NCBI GenBank assembly: GCA_036785325.1
Contig: JAXIVH010000012.1
Location: forward strand, 2,198,642 to 2,262,641
Length of the DNA stretch: 64,000 nucleotides
Direction: 5' to 3'
Origin: Urophycis tenuis
Taxonomy: Eukaryota > Chordata > Actinopteri > Gadiformes > Phycidae
The translations under genes were made by a program, and so were the position numbers. The notes under the pieces are model-generated. The model was not told the DNA's origin, did no database searches, and worked only from the letters and a program-made list of their open reading frames with translations. Shown here one piece after another: positions 42,326 to 54,696 of this stretch. Every line of letters starts with the position of its first letter. Positions within the stretch are counted from its first letter, which is position 1.

Positions 42326-42660
42326 AGTGTTTTTCCAAATGGTGCACTTACTCGAAATTGCTATCAGCTGCGAGGCCGCGTCACCCGCCAAACACACGTG
42401 AATCCATTACGCCCACTGATGTCTAGCCATTTTCAAACTGAGCGCGGCTCAGCCTGGCTCCACCTCTTCCGCTACATAGCTAAAATGGCTGCCATTGAGT
42501 TGCACCAATGCACACTATGCGTATTAACCGTTTTGAGGGCAACATCCGGGTCCTTTGACTACACTTTTTTTCGCTGCGATCGTAATCGGAACACCCTACG
42601 TACTCAAACTAAGTCTATTAAGTACGGTAAGTATGGATATCGGAACACGGCCCTGTAGTC
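42326..42660. mobile_element. Possible MITE between opposed arrays
   Basis: The left edge GTGTTTTTCCAAATGGTGCA then CTTACTCG and the complement of the right edge CAGGGCCGTGTTCCGATATC then CATACTTACCG share GTGTT.TTCC and ACTTAC spacing, resembling imperfect terminal repeats of a fish MITE. The interior is CpG-rich with no coding signature. Termini are not certain. Confidence 0.38.
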
Positions 42661-43849
42661 AGGACACTCCAGGGTGATTGCAACATAAAACCAGAGACAG
42701 GACATGTTGGAGGACAAAACGTTCTGTGTGAACCTGAATGAACCTCCAACCGTCCAGCACACAGAAACCAGGTTGTTACCGACACAACCAGTTATCCTGA
42801 ATGCCATGTAAACACAGAAACCTGCTTACCTAACAGGGTTTCTGGTGCTATAGTTTAAAAAACCAGTGAAGCTGGCATATAATACAGTTTATAACATACT
42901 GAACAAGCTAACATATATAATTTATAAGCATAGTAACTAGTTAATGAATAATATAATTTATACCCATGGTTAACAAGCTAATATAGGCCTACTGTATATT
43001 ATAGTGTATATAACCAGTGAACATAGCCTATAATTTATGATCACATTAACTAGGTAATGTATAATCCAGTTATTAACCAGTTAACTAGCTAGCGTGTATT
43101 TATTACCGTAGTTAGCTCACTAATGTTTCATCCAGTTTATACCATAGTTAACTAGTTAACATATAATACCCTTTATATTTCATTAACTTGCTAGTTGTTG
43201 AGGTTGTCTGTTGAGAAACAAGTCCATTACATTCTCCTCCATTCGTTACTATTATTTTATTATTTTGGATATTAATCCCGGATTAGTTTTCCCAGGTAAT
43301 CAGAGGAAGGCGGTGGTTTAATGTTGCCTGGGCTCTCCACCTGCGGCTGGAGGCTGCCTGGCACCTGGGCGGTGATGCTACGTGTGTTCATCTCACTTCT
43401 TAGGTTCAGTGGAGGCTTTGGGTGGATCCTGCAGAGTAATTGCTCCATTAAAATTCAGTGGCCAGGAACACATCTAACAGTGTTTTATTATAATGACTTT
43501 TTTATGGTGAAAGTGTGTGGCAAGATGGAATCAGGTCCTTTAGTGTGATGTCATCCCTCTGCCTGCAGGCGATTAGGAGTGACAGTGGTACTGTACTGAA
43601 CAGGCTGCCTCTTCAGTCCCAACACTCCACACAGATGTACATGTGTGTGACAAACCCAAGACAATTAGCTGCTAGCCTCCTTCATGGCTGTTCTCCATCC
43701 ACCAGTTCTACCCCACCTGTGTTTTAATAGCCTATAGGAAAATATATATATATATATACAGTATATATATATATGTATATATTAGATATTAGATAAAGTT
43801 TTACCTCTATCTAGATAACTACACTGTAGTTCACACATTTAAGGGTGGT
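42661..43849. other. Unique spacer
   Basis: No gene recognised. 42840-43200 has loosely repeated AACTAG/TAACTAGTTAA and TATAATACAGTTTATA words. 43742-43780 is an AT repeat with TATACAGTATA. Confidence 0.5.
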
Positions 43850-44830
43850 GGTGTTCCCGTAGTGAGCCTTAGTGCTAAACGTGTTAGCTTAGTGCTGAAG
43901 GTGTTACTGATCCTTAGTGCTAAACGTGTTAGCTTAGTGCTGAAGGTGTTACTGAGCCTTAGTGCTAAATGTGTTACCTTAGTGATGAAGGTGTTACTTA
44001 GCCTTAGTGCTTAACTTGTTACCTTAGTGCTGAAGGTGTTACTGAGCCTTAGTGCTAAATGTGTTAGCTTAGTGCTTAAGGTGTTACTGAGCCTTAGTGC
44101 TAAACTTGTTACCTTAGTGGTGAAGGTGTTACTGAGCCTTAGTGCTAAACGTGTTAGCTTAGTGCTGAATGTGTTACTGAGCCTTAGTGCTTAACTTGTT
44201 ACCTTAGTGTTGAAGGTGTTACTTAGCCTTAGTGCTTAACTTGTTACCTTAGTGCTGAAGGTGTTACTGAGCCTTAGTGCTAAACGTGTTACCTCAGTGC
44301 TGAAGGTGTTACTGAGCATTAGTGCTAAATGTGTTAGCTTAGTGCTGAATGTGTTACTGAGCCTTAGTGCTAAATGTGTTACCTTAGTGCTGAAGGTGTT
44401 ACTGAGCCTTAGTGCTAAACGTGTTACCTTAGTGCTAAATGTGTTAGCTTAGTGCTGAAGGTGTTACTGAGCCTTAGTGCTAAACGTGTTACCTTAGTGC
44501 TAAACGTGTTAGCTTAGTGCTGAAGGTGTTACTGAGCCTTAGTGCTAAACGTGTTACCTTAGTGCTAAACGTGTTACCTCAGTGCTGAAGGTGTTACTGA
44601 GCCTTAGTGCTAAACCTGTTAGCTTAGTGCTAAAGGTGTTACTGAGCCTTAGTGCTAAACGTGTTCGCCTATTTCTGAAGGTGTTACGTTAGTGCTGAAC
44701 AAGTGACCTTAGTGCTAAAGGGGTTACCTTAGTGCTGAAGGTGTTATCTTAGCGCTAAACATGTGACCTTAGTGCTGAAGGGGTTACCTTAGTGCTAAAC
44801 ATGTGACCTTAGTGCTAAACGTGTTACTTT
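43850..44830 (-). repeat. 20-bp minisatellite, inverted array
   Basis: Unit GTGCTAAACGTGTTACCTTA, the exact reverse complement of the unit at 41040-42325, about 49 copies. The variant GAGCCTTAGTGC corresponds to the GCACTAAGGCTC variants of the forward array. Confidence 0.96.
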
Positions 44831-47800
44831 AGGGTGGTGTTAGTGTCAGGGTGGGGTTGGTGTCAGGTTGGTGGTGTTAGGGTGGTGTTAGTGTTAGGGT
44901 GGTGTAAGTGTTAGGGTGGTGTTAGTTTTAGGGTGGTGGAGGTTTTAAGGGTGGTGTTAGTGTCAGGGTGGTGGTGGTGTTAGGGTGGTGTTAGCGTTAG
45001 GGTGGTGGTGGTGTTAGGGTGGTGTAAATGTTAGGGTGGTGGTGGTGTTAAGGTGGTGTTAGTGTCAGGGTGGTGCTGTTAGGGTGGTGGTAGTATCAGG
45101 GTGGTGGTAGTGTTAGGGTGGTGGTGGTGTTAGTGTCAGGGTGGTGGTGGTAGTATCACGGTGGTGTTAGTGTTAGGGTGGTGGTAGTGTCAGGGTAGTG
45201 GTGTTTGGGTGGTGTTAGTGTCAGGGTAGTGGTGGTAGTATCACGGTGGTGTTAGTGTTAAGGTGGTGGTAGTGTCAGGGTGGTGGTGTTATGATTGTGT
45301 TAGTGTCAGGATGGTGTTAGTGTCAGGGTGGTGCTAGTGTTAGGTTGGTGGTAGTATCAGAGTGGTGTTAGTGTCAGGGTGGTGGTAGTATCAGGGTGGT
45401 GTTAGTGTTAGGTTGGTGGTAGTATCAGGGTGGTGTTAGTGTCAGGGTGGTGGTAGTGTCAGATTGGTGTTAGTGTCAGGGTGGTGTTAGTGTCAGGGTG
45501 GTGGTAGTGTTAGGGTGGTGTTAGTGTTAGGGTGGTGTTAGTGTCAGGGTGGTGTTAGTGTCAGGGTGGTGGTAGTGTTAGGGTGGTGTTAGTGTTAGGG
45601 TGGTGGTGTTAGGGTGGTGTTAGTGTTAGGTTGGCGGTGTTAGGGTGGTGGTGGTATCAGGGTGGTGGTGGTGTTAGGGTGGTGGTATTGTTAGAGTGGT
45701 GGCGGTGTTAGGGTGGTGTTAGTGTTAGGGTGGTGGTAGTATCAGGGTGGTGGTAGTGTCAGGGTGGTGGTGTTAGGGTGGTGGTAGTGTTAGGGTGGTG
45801 GTGGTGTTAGGGTGGTGGTGGTGTTAGAGTGGTGGTAGTGTTAGGGTGGTGGTAGTGTTAGGGTGGTGTTAGTGTTAGGGTGGTGGTGGTGTGAGGGTGG
45901 TCGTGGTTTTAGGGTGGTGTTAGTGTCAGGGTGGTGTTATGGTGGTGTTAGTGTAAGGGTGGTGTTAGTGTCAGGGTGGTGCTAGTGTTAGGTTGGTGGT
46001 AGTATCAAGGTGGTGTTAGTGTCAGGGTGGTGTAAGTGTCAGGGTGGTGGTAGTGTCAGGGTGCTGTTAGTGTCAGGCTGGTGTTAGTGTCAGGGTGGTG
46101 GTAGTGTTAGGGTGGTGTTAGTGTTAGGGTGGCGGTGTTAGGGTGGTGGTAGTGTTAGGTTGGCGGTGTTAGGGTGGTGGTGGTATCAGGGTGGTGGTGG
46201 TGTTAGGGTGGTGGTATTGCTAGAGTGGTGGTGGTGTCAGGGTGGCGGTGTTAGGGTGGTGTTAGTGTTAGGGTGGTGGTAGTATCAGGGTGGTGGTAGT
46301 GTCAGGGTGGTGGTGTTAGGGTGGTGTTAGTGTTAGGGTTGTGGTAGTGTTAGGGTGGTGGTGGTGTTAGGGTGGTGGTGGTGTTAGAGTGGTGGTAGTG
46401 TTAGGGTGGTGGTAGTGTTAGGGTGGTGTTAGTGTTAGGGTGGTGGTGGTGTTAGGGTGGTCGTGGTTTTAGGGTGGTGTTAGTGTCAGGGTGGTGTTAT
46501 GGTGGTGTTAGTGTCAGGGTGGTGTTAGTGTCAGGGTGGTGTTAGTGTTAGGGTGTTGGTGGTTTTAGGGTGGTGTTAGTGTCAGGGTGGTGGTGGTGTC
46601 AGGGTGGTGGTGTTAGGGTGGTGTTAGTGTTAGGGTGGTGGTGGTGTTAGGTTTGTGGTGGTGTTAGGGTGGTGGTGGTGTTAGGGTGGTGGTAGTGTCA
46701 GGGTGGTGTTAGTGTTAGGGTGGTGTCAGTGTTAGGGTGGTGTTAGTTTTAGGGTGGTGGAGGTTTTAAGGGTGGTGTTAGTGTCAGGGTGGTGGTGGTG
46801 TTAGGGTGGTGTTAGCGTTAGGGTGGTGGTGGTGTTAGGGTGGTGTAAATGTTAGGGTGGTGGTGGTGTTAAGGTGGTGTTAGTGTCAGGGTGGTGCTGT
46901 TAGGGTGGTGGTAGTATCAGGGTGGTGGTAGTGTTAGGGTGGTGGTGGTGTTAGTGTCAGGGTGGTGGTGGTAGTATCACGGTGGTGTTAGTGTTAGGGT
47001 GGTGGTAGTGTCAGGGTAGTGGTGTTTGGGTGGTGTTAGTGTCAGGGTAGTGGTGGTAGTATCACGGTGGTGTTAGTGTTAAGGTGGTGGTAGTGTCAGG
47101 GTGGTGGTGTTATGATTGTGTTAGTGTCAGGATGGTGTTAGTGTCAGGGTGGTGCTAGTGTTAGGTTGGTGGTAGTATCAGAGTGGTGTTAGTGTCAGGG
47201 TGGTGGTAGTATCAGGGTGGTGTTAGTGTTAGGTTGGTGGTAGTATCAGGGTGGTGTTAGTGTCAGGGTGGTGGTAGTGTCAGATTGGTGTTAGTGTCAG
47301 GGTGGTGTTAGTGTCAGGGTGGTGGTAGTGTTAGGGTGGTGTTAGTGTTAGGGTGGTGTTAGTGTCAGGGTGGTGTTAGTGTCAGGGTGGTGGTAGTGTT
47401 AGGGTGGTGTTAGTGTTAGGGTGGTGGTGTTAGGGTGGTGTTAGTGTTAGGTTGGCGGTGTTAGGGTGGTGGTGGTATCAGGGTGGTGGTGGTGTTAGGG
47501 TGGTGGTATTGTTAGAGTGGTGGCGGTGTTAGGGTGGTGTTAGTGTTAGGGTGGTGGTAGTATCAGGGTGGTGGTAGTGTCAGGGTGGTGGTGTTAGGGT
47601 GGTGGTAGTGTTAGGGTGGTGGTGGTGTTAGGGTGGTGGTGGTGTTAGAGTGGTGGTAGTGTTAGGGTGGTGGTAGTGTTAGGGTGGTGTTAGTGTTAGG
47701 GTGGTGGTGGTGTGAGGGTGGTCGTGGTTTTAGGGTGGTGTTAGTGTCAGGGTGGTGTTATGGTGGTGTTAGTGTAAGGGTGGTGTTAGTGTCAGGGTGG

Positions 47801-48575
47801 TGCTAGTGTTAGGTTGGTGGTAGTATCAAGGTGGTGTTAGTGTCAGGGTGGTGTAAGTGTCAGGGTGGTGGTAGTGTCAGGGTGCTGTTAGTGTCAGGCT
47901 GGTGTTAGTGTCAGGGTGGTGGTAGTGTTAGGGTGGTGTTAGTGTTAGGGTGGCGGTGTTAGGGTGGTGGTAGTGTTAGGTTGGCGGTGTTAGGGTGGTG
48001 GTGGTATCAGGGTGGTGGTGGTGTTAGGGTGGTGGTATTGCTAGAGTGGTGGTGGTGTCAGGGTGGCGGTGTTAGGGTGGTGTTAGTGTTAGGGTGGTGG
48101 TAGTATCAGGGTGGTGGTAGTGTCAGGGTGGTGGTGTTAGGGTGGTGTTAGTGTTAGGGTTGTGGTAGTGTTAGGGTGGTGGTGGTGTTAGGGTGGTGGT
48201 GGTGTTAGAGTGGTGGTAGTGTTAGGGTGGTGGTAGTGTTAGGGTGGTGTTAGTGTTAGGGTGGTGGTGGTGTTAGGGTGGTCGTGGTTTTAGGGTGGTG
48301 TTAGTGTCAGGGTGGTGTTATGGTGGTGTTAGTGTCAGGGTGGTGTTAGTGTCAGGGTGGTGTTAGTGTTAGGGTGTTGGTGGTTTTAGGGTGGTGTTAG
48401 TGTCAGGGTGGTGGTGGTGTCAGGGTGGTGGTGTTAGGGTGGTGTTAGTGTTAGGGTGGTGGTGGTGTTAGGTTTGTGGTGGTGTTAGGGTGGTGGTGGT
48501 GTTAGGGTGGTGGTAGTGTCAGGGTGGTGTTAGTGTTAGGGTGGTGTCAGTGTTAGGGTGGTGGTAGTGTATTTC
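44831..48575. repeat. 18-bp minisatellite in two 1821-bp blocks
   Basis: Basic unit GGTGGTGTTAGTGTCAGG or GGTGGTAGTGTTAGGGTG, about 200 copies. The landmark GTTAGTTTTAGGGTGGTGGA starts at 44921 and again at 46742, and every landmark I compared is offset by 1821 bases with no difference. 44921-46741 and 46742-48562 therefore look like identical copies. Inside each, a further repeat with period about 529 is visible (TTAGGTTGGCGG at 45626 and 46155). Confidence 0.95.
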
Positions 48576-48589
48576 CTGTCATGCTCAGT

Positions 48590-49275
48590 TCAGCCATCTA
48601 CCGTTGCTAGGCTAGTTAGCATGCAGCGCTACAGTTATTAGCACCTTGTGCTTCCCATCTCACACTAATGTTCCCATCCTAGCCCATCCTCTTCCTCCAT
48701 ATCTCCTTCTAATCATCTCCTCCTGATGCTCCTCCTCCTACTCATCCATATCTCCTCTTCCCCATTTCCTCCTCATGTGCTCCAGCTGCATCATCTGAGG
48801 AAACACAAACTAATCCACCAGACAGACAGAGAGAGAGGAGGAGGAGAGGGGAGGAGCGAGGCTAGGAGGGGAGGAATGGAGAGAGAGACAGAAAGGAGGG
48901 AGAGGAATTAGAAGGGAGAAGGAGAAAAATGCAGAGAGTGAGAATGTGCTTCGGCATAGTGGCAGCCAGCCACATACAGGAGAGAGGAAGAGAGGAGAGG
49001 AGAGGAGGAGACGAAGAGAGGAGGAGGCGAGGAGCGAGGATAGCAATAGAGTAAGAGTGTGTGTGACTGATTCTAAACAGGAGGCTGTTTGTTGAGAAAG
49101 CTCCTTCTGCTAGCACTGCTAGCATTACTGCTAGCCTTTTTTCTAGCATTACGCTAGCATTGCCAATAGCCGACTCATACCACTTTAGTCTTTCATAGCT
49201 AAATTTAGCATGAAAAAGAGTGCTGAGTAGACACACAGGATACACAATGTGTGCTTCTGAACTCCAGTCCAATTG
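48590..49275. other. Purine-rich and GCTAGC-rich spacer
   Basis: GA-rich at 48825-49035, then several GCTAGC/CTAGCATT words at 49110-49160. No gene recognised. Confidence 0.55.

Positions 49276-49277
<2 letters not shown>

Positions 49278-49362
<85 letters not shown>
49278..49362. repeat. TG microsatellite
   Basis: About 42 TG units with one TATG interruption. Confidence 0.97.
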
Positions 49363-49364
<2 letters not shown>

Positions 49365-49579
49365 CAAAGATTAACTTGAATACATTAAATTAGATCTGGT
49401 TTAGTTATCCTTATGATAGTCTGTCTATCTCTCTCCAGCAGCCTGTCTGTATGTGTCCCTGCAGCCTGTCCATCTGTCTGTCTGTGGTTGTCTGTCTGTA
49501 GGACAGAGGGACTACTTTCCTCTCTGAACATCATCCCTCTCAGAGCTCTAATGGAATGACTTGTTATTTGTCACTGTTC

Positions 49580-49850
49580 CTCAAACTAATTGCACAAACT
49601 AATTGCACATTCCGCACATTTGCACACCTATTTTTGCACTACTGATAGCTACCAAGGATGTTTACTATGTATGCATACAGGTTCTCACTTTTCACCGACC
49701 TGACTTTAAGAGCCCGCATTTAACTTAACTTATTTTAACCTAATCTGTCTAGGTAGATCTATTTATTGTTTATTGACCATAGTCAGGCTCTTATTGCACT
49801 CATCTATCCCCTGTACTGCTGGTCACTGTGAATTTCTCCTAAAAAACAAA
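49580..49850 (+). mobile_element. LINE 3' end fragment
   Basis: Contains ACCGACCTGACTTTAAGAGC, TAGATCTATTTATTGTTTAT and CTGTACTGCTGGTCACTGTG, collinear with 40430-40636. The AATAAAG end has been replaced by an AACTAAGCTAA-rich stretch. Confidence 0.62.
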
Positions 49851-50814
49851 ACTAAGCTAAAACAAAACTAAACTAAGGGACTAAAAACAAAACTAAGCTA
49901 ACTGAAATAAAGGAACGCTAACCTAATTGAAGACTGAACCATCAGGGATGGAGGTTAGATTCTGTACAGTACACACTAAGCTGCACTGTGATGACTGTGG
50001 TGATGTCACCGCTTGTCCCATTGGTCCAAAGCTGTCCCTGAAGCCCACTGTGTCCATATATACAGTTTGAGTTACAGTTAGAGTATAATTAGGTTCTCTT
50101 ATGTTATGGTTATCAGTTTATGGTAAGCATGCTAAGTGAAGCTTTGCTAACTCATGTCATTCTATCCAAGGTCTCGTCTCCATTTGTTTTTCGTGAGGTT
50201 CTTTTAGTAAATTGTCCAAATCTGCGAGCTGTGAAATCCCTATTTTCTACCTGGGTGATGTCTGTTAGCTGATTGTTTGCTTCTCTCGCAGCGTCTCTCA
50301 GTTTTTGGCGGTTAATGAGGAAATGGTAAAAAGTAGTGGTGGTTTATTGGCGGTCCATTAGGAGAGCGTTGGGCACTCAGATGGAGATGGGATGAGGAGG
50401 CAGCGATGCTATTGATTGTAATCAGACCTGCTCTCCCTTCACACTCCCTCTGAATACTGAGCAGCCTCCCCCCTTTAGAGAGGAGGTTCCCCCTTTGTTG
50501 TGTTCCAACAGAGAGGATCCGGTTCCATTCCTTACATACCTTACATGTCAGCAGCAGCAACTCTCTTTACGTGAAGGAAGTTGGGCCGTTGTGGTCAACA
50601 GTTTGGGATTTGCGTTCTCCATCGGTCCGAACAAGAACAAGACCAGGTCCAGGTCAAGGAGGTCCATGGTCCGACATCATGCGTATGAAGCTCCAAAGAA
50701 GCTATGAATGTAAACCTCTTGTCTCTTAACCTGTGCAATGGATTTACAGAGAGCTGTAATTTATCTGCTCCAGTGAGTACAAGTTCAGCTTCACTAGTGA
50801 GGTGACCAGTGTTT
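49851..50814. other. No recognisable gene
   Basis: Unique-looking sequence after a short AAACAAAACTAAGCTAA repeat (49845-49905). Nothing coding can be supported. Confidence 0.5.
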
Positions 50815-51045
50815 GGTGGTATCTGCTGTCACCTACCTGGTCTCACCTACCTGGTCTCATCTGATTGGTCTTGCCTGGCCTTATCTGTTATACCTGGTCT
50901 CACCTGGCCTTCCTGGTGTACCTGGTATCACCTTGTTTTACCCGGTCTCATCTGGCTGGTCTAGCCTGGTCTTGTCTGGTCTACCCTGTCTCACTTGGTC
51001 CCCCTGGTCTACCTGCTCTCCCCTGGTCTCCCTGGTCAGCCTGGC
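50815..51045. repeat. Degenerate CCTGGTCTCA minisatellite
   Basis: About 20 imperfect 10-11 bp units (CCTGGTCTCAC, CTGGTCTAGC). It gives Trp/Ser/Leu/Pro-rich open frames without meaning. Confidence 0.8.
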
Positions 51046-51600
51046 TATGACAGGATCAAAATAGATTGAAATGAAATGTTATCATACTAGTTTTTTCATG
51101 AATTCTGGCGTGTATGACAACATGGACACAATGTGGTGTGACTGGCTGGGCCAGCAGCCGGGCTCTCCAACTAACTAACTCACTAACTAACCACTGGTTT
51201 CAGTGTTTCAATGTTCACCAACCATGTCAGAGGAGGTGTTTCCATATGGCGGTGTCAGAGCTCCGCAGGAGGGAGGAGTAGCGAGGAGTCACTGTGAGTT
51301 CAGTGCTTGCAGTGGGAGTCAACACGATTAGCCACGCAGAAAGCCAAGACCCCCTGAGGAGGAGCCTGAACGTTTCCATCATTCCTCTGCAATCAGAGAG
51401 CAGAGCGTCATATCTCTGTTTCCACGCTTTCACAGGATGGCTGGAGAGGATGATGGGATGCTAATGTTCCATTGGGTTCAGACGCTGATGGCCCTGGGGG
51501 CGGCAGGGAGCATCCACCTGGTGAGGATGGGGTACGGGTGCCTACAGCCAGGCTCACAGTCATGTGGATGTTGCATAATTGCGACAATGTCATGTTATCT
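51046..51600. other. No recognisable gene
   Basis: Unique-looking sequence. No coding or RNA feature can be supported. Confidence 0.5.
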
Positions 51601-51606
51601 ATTTTG

Positions 51607-53950
51607 ACAGATAGACAGACAGACAGACAGACGTACTTTAATGATCCCTGAGGGAAATTGCATTCATTACAATACAATACTCCAGTGCAAAAAGAAAGAA
51701 GAGACAGACACTCTACGTAAAGTAAAGTGTTAGAATATAAATATATAATATAAACCTATGTAAAATATAAATAAAAACCTATGTAAAATATAAACCTATG
51801 TAAGCAATATACAAAAAATATACATACATAAAGAAATATACATAAATGTACATACAACCAGGCATACACTGAGAGGTGATAGCATACGCAGGGATGTAGC
51901 ATGTCAGATCAGATTCTATGTTGTAAAAAAGACCAGTTGTGCAAAGAGATGACCAGTTATGCAGTGAAATTAAAAGAAATGACCAGTTATGCAATATGAA
52001 TGAATAACCTGTTGTGCAGCAGAAACTATGATGAAAGTGACAAATTGTATAGTTTGATGACCACAGGCAAGAATGATTTCCTATGTCGCTCTGTGGTGCA
52101 TCTCGGTGAGAGGAGTCTTCTGCTGAAGGAACTCCTCCGCTGAGCCAGGGTGGAAAATAGAGGGTGAGAGGCATTGTCCATGATATTCCGTAGCCTGGAC
52201 AGCATCCTCCTATCTGCCATGGTAGTGTCCAATTCCTCACCCACTACATCACCAGCCCTCTTGATGAGTCTATTAAGTCTATTGCTGTCCGCAACCCTCA
52301 TCCCACTGCCCCAGCATGTGACAGCAAAGAAGATCGCACTGGCAACAACAGACTCATAGAACATCCTCAGCATTGTCCTGCAGATGTTGAAGGACCTTAG
52401 CCTCCTCAGAAAAAAGAGTCGGCTTTGGCCCTTCTTGTAGATGGCCTCTGTGTTCCTGGTCCAGTCCAACTTGTTGTTGAAGTACACCCCCAAGTACTTG
52501 TACTCCTCAACAGTGTCGACTGGAACCCCCTGGATGAACACAGGGCCCACCGGTGTTTTGACCCTCCTTAGGTCCACAATGAGCTCCTTTGTCTTTGTAG
52601 CATTGAGCTGTAGATGGTTCAGCTCACACCAAGAGACAAAGTTGCCCACAACAGTCCTATACTCACCCTCATCACCCCCTTCAATACAGCCAACTATTGC
52701 GGAGTCATCAGAAAACTTCTGAAGGTGGCAGGACTCAGTGCAGTCGCTGAAGTCTGAGGTGTAGAGGGTGAAGAGAAAGGGAGAAATGACCGTCCCTTGT
52801 GGGGCCACAGTGTTGCTAACCACCCTGTCAGAAACACAGTTCTGTAGGCGTACAAACTGTGGTCTGCCCATCAGGTAGTCAACAATCCAGGACACCAAGG
52901 GAGCATCAACCTGCATCGCCGCCACCTTCTCACCTAGGAGACCCGGCCGTAAGGTGTTGAAAGCACTGGAGAAGTCAAAGAACATGACTCTCAAAGTGCT
53001 CGCCGGCTTGTCCAGATGAGAGTAGACTTTGTTCAGCAGGTAGATGATGCAGTCCTCGACTCCCAGGTTTGGCTGGTAGGCGAACTGCAGCTGGTCCGAG
53101 AAGGGTCTGACCATTGGCCTAAGCTGGTCCAGAACGAGCCTCTCCAGGGTCCACCGGTCTGTAGTCCTTGGGGCTGCTGGGGCGCAGCGTCTTTGGGACA
53201 GGAACGAGGCAGGACGTCTTCCACATCAGAGGGACCTTTTGGAGGTGCAGGCTCAGGTTGAAGACATGATTAAGTACTCCACACAGCTGGGGGGCACAGG
53301 CTTTAAGTACCCTGGGGAACACACCATCAGGGCCCGCCGCTTTGCCAGAGTGGAGTCTAATCAGTTGTCTTCTCACCAGGTCAGGTGTGAAGGAAACTGT
53401 AGAGGTGTCCGTTGGGGGAGGAGGGATAGGGTCCTCAGGTAGTGGAGGACAGTATGCAGAGCAGGGGGGAGGGGTGGGGCAGGGTGAAGGTGTGAAGTGG
53501 CCGGGAGTGAATAGAGGTGGTGAGAGGCAGGAGGGCGGTCTATAAGGAGGGGGAGAAGGAGGGGGAGGCGGCACTGGTTGTTGGGCTGCCAGCAGCAGTA
53601 GCAGCAGGGTCATGAGGGGGAGGGGCAGGGGCCGCAGTATCAAACCTATTGAAGAAAAGGTTAAATTCATTGGCCCGAGCCACCCCACCCTCCAGCCCCA
53701 TACTACCAGTCTTCTGGAAGCCCGTGGTGGTTTTCATACCACTCCACACATCCCTTGTGTTGTTTTTCTGGAGCTTCTTCTCCAGCTTCCTCCTGTATCT
53801 GTCTTTTGCCTCCTTAATTTTGACCTTGAGTACCCCCTCAGCTCAGCCTGGTTGCCCTCTCTGAACGCCCTCTTCTTGTCGTTCAGGATGGCTTTGATGT
53901 CCTTGGTGATCCAAGGTTTGTTGTTTGCGTAACAGGTGACTGTCGACGTC
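51607..53950 (-). pseudogene. Rex1-type LINE copy, 5'-truncated, frameshifted
   Basis: Read on the minus strand. It starts inside the protein near 53950 (CYANNKPWITKDIKAILNDK), continues with DVWSGMKTTTGF, a proline-rich linker, then KAAGPDGVFPRVLKACAPQ and MWKTSCLVPVPK. A frameshift near 53120-53160 interrupts it. From 53114 to 52026 an open frame of 362 codons holds QFAYQPNLGVEDCIIYLL, FFDFSSAFNTLRPG (motif A), VAPQGTVISPFLF (motif B, G to V) and FSDDSAIVGC (motif C). The C-terminal YKKGQSRLFFLRRLRSFN and RHRKSFLPVVIKLYN follow. The 3' region ends in CAATTTCCCTCAGGGATCAT then TAAAGTACG and TCTG repeats at 51608. The endonuclease domain is missing. Confidence 0.88.
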
Positions 53951-54382
53951 GGCCATCTCCATTTTTTTGTGAGGAAGGTAGTAGGCCTATGCCTCATCTT
54001 CTTCATATAATATCTGTTCACAGTGGCTTTGCGTAATTATTTTTAACCTAAACTCTACTGTGATAAAGTACCAGCCTTGTTAACTCTGTTTTCACTTTCA
54101 AAGTGTTGATTAGAATAAAAATAATAATAAATTGAACTTATAAAGCTCCTTTCACGGGACCCAAGAAAGCTTAACACAAAGCGGACAAATCAAAATAATA
54201 CAGGGACAGGAAGTCATGACACACAGACCATCCACGCTGGCAGGGACACTGTCTGAGGACAGCAGACTTGGTGATGTTCTGGGGAGGGCAGTGTGTGGTC
54301 CAGAAAGTCTTCTGGGACGCGGACCGCTGGGCGGGGCAGAAGTTGCCCGTTTAGGAGGACCCTTCCAGGGCAGAGCCACCAG
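53951..54382. other. No recognisable gene
   Basis: Contains a short AATAATAAATTGAACTTATA stretch reminiscent of a LINE 3' end (54118-54150). Otherwise nothing recognised. Confidence 0.45.
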
Positions 54383-54615
54383 CTCCGTTGTATTGGTAGG
54401 CCTAACTATTGGTAGGCCTAACATCTCTGATGATAAGGGCAGGCCTTACATCTATATGTGACAGTAGGCTGACATCCCTCGAATGGTGACTGTAGGCCTT
54501 ACATCTATCTGTGACGGTAGGCTTAACATCATGCTGATGGTGAGAGTAGGCCTAACAGCTCTCTGGTGTCAGTAGGCTGACTCTGATGGTGACTGTTAGC
54601 CTAACATCTCAGGCA
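54383..54615. repeat. Degenerate about 38-bp tandem repeat (GTAGGCCTAACATC)
   Basis: Five to six imperfect units containing GTAGGCCTTACATCT and TGATGGTGA. Confidence 0.75.
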
Positions 54616-54640
54616 GGAAGAGCCCGTCTCAGAGGCTGAG

Positions 54641-54644
<4 letters not shown>

Positions 54645-54692
<48 letters not shown>
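54645..54692. repeat. AC microsatellite
   Basis: About 24 AC units. Confidence 0.97.

Positions 54693-54696
<4 letters not shown>

Noticed and set aside
44831..48575. Interstitial telomeric repeat
   Set aside because: TTAGGG occurs often but never in tandem hexamers; spacing follows the 18-bp unit.
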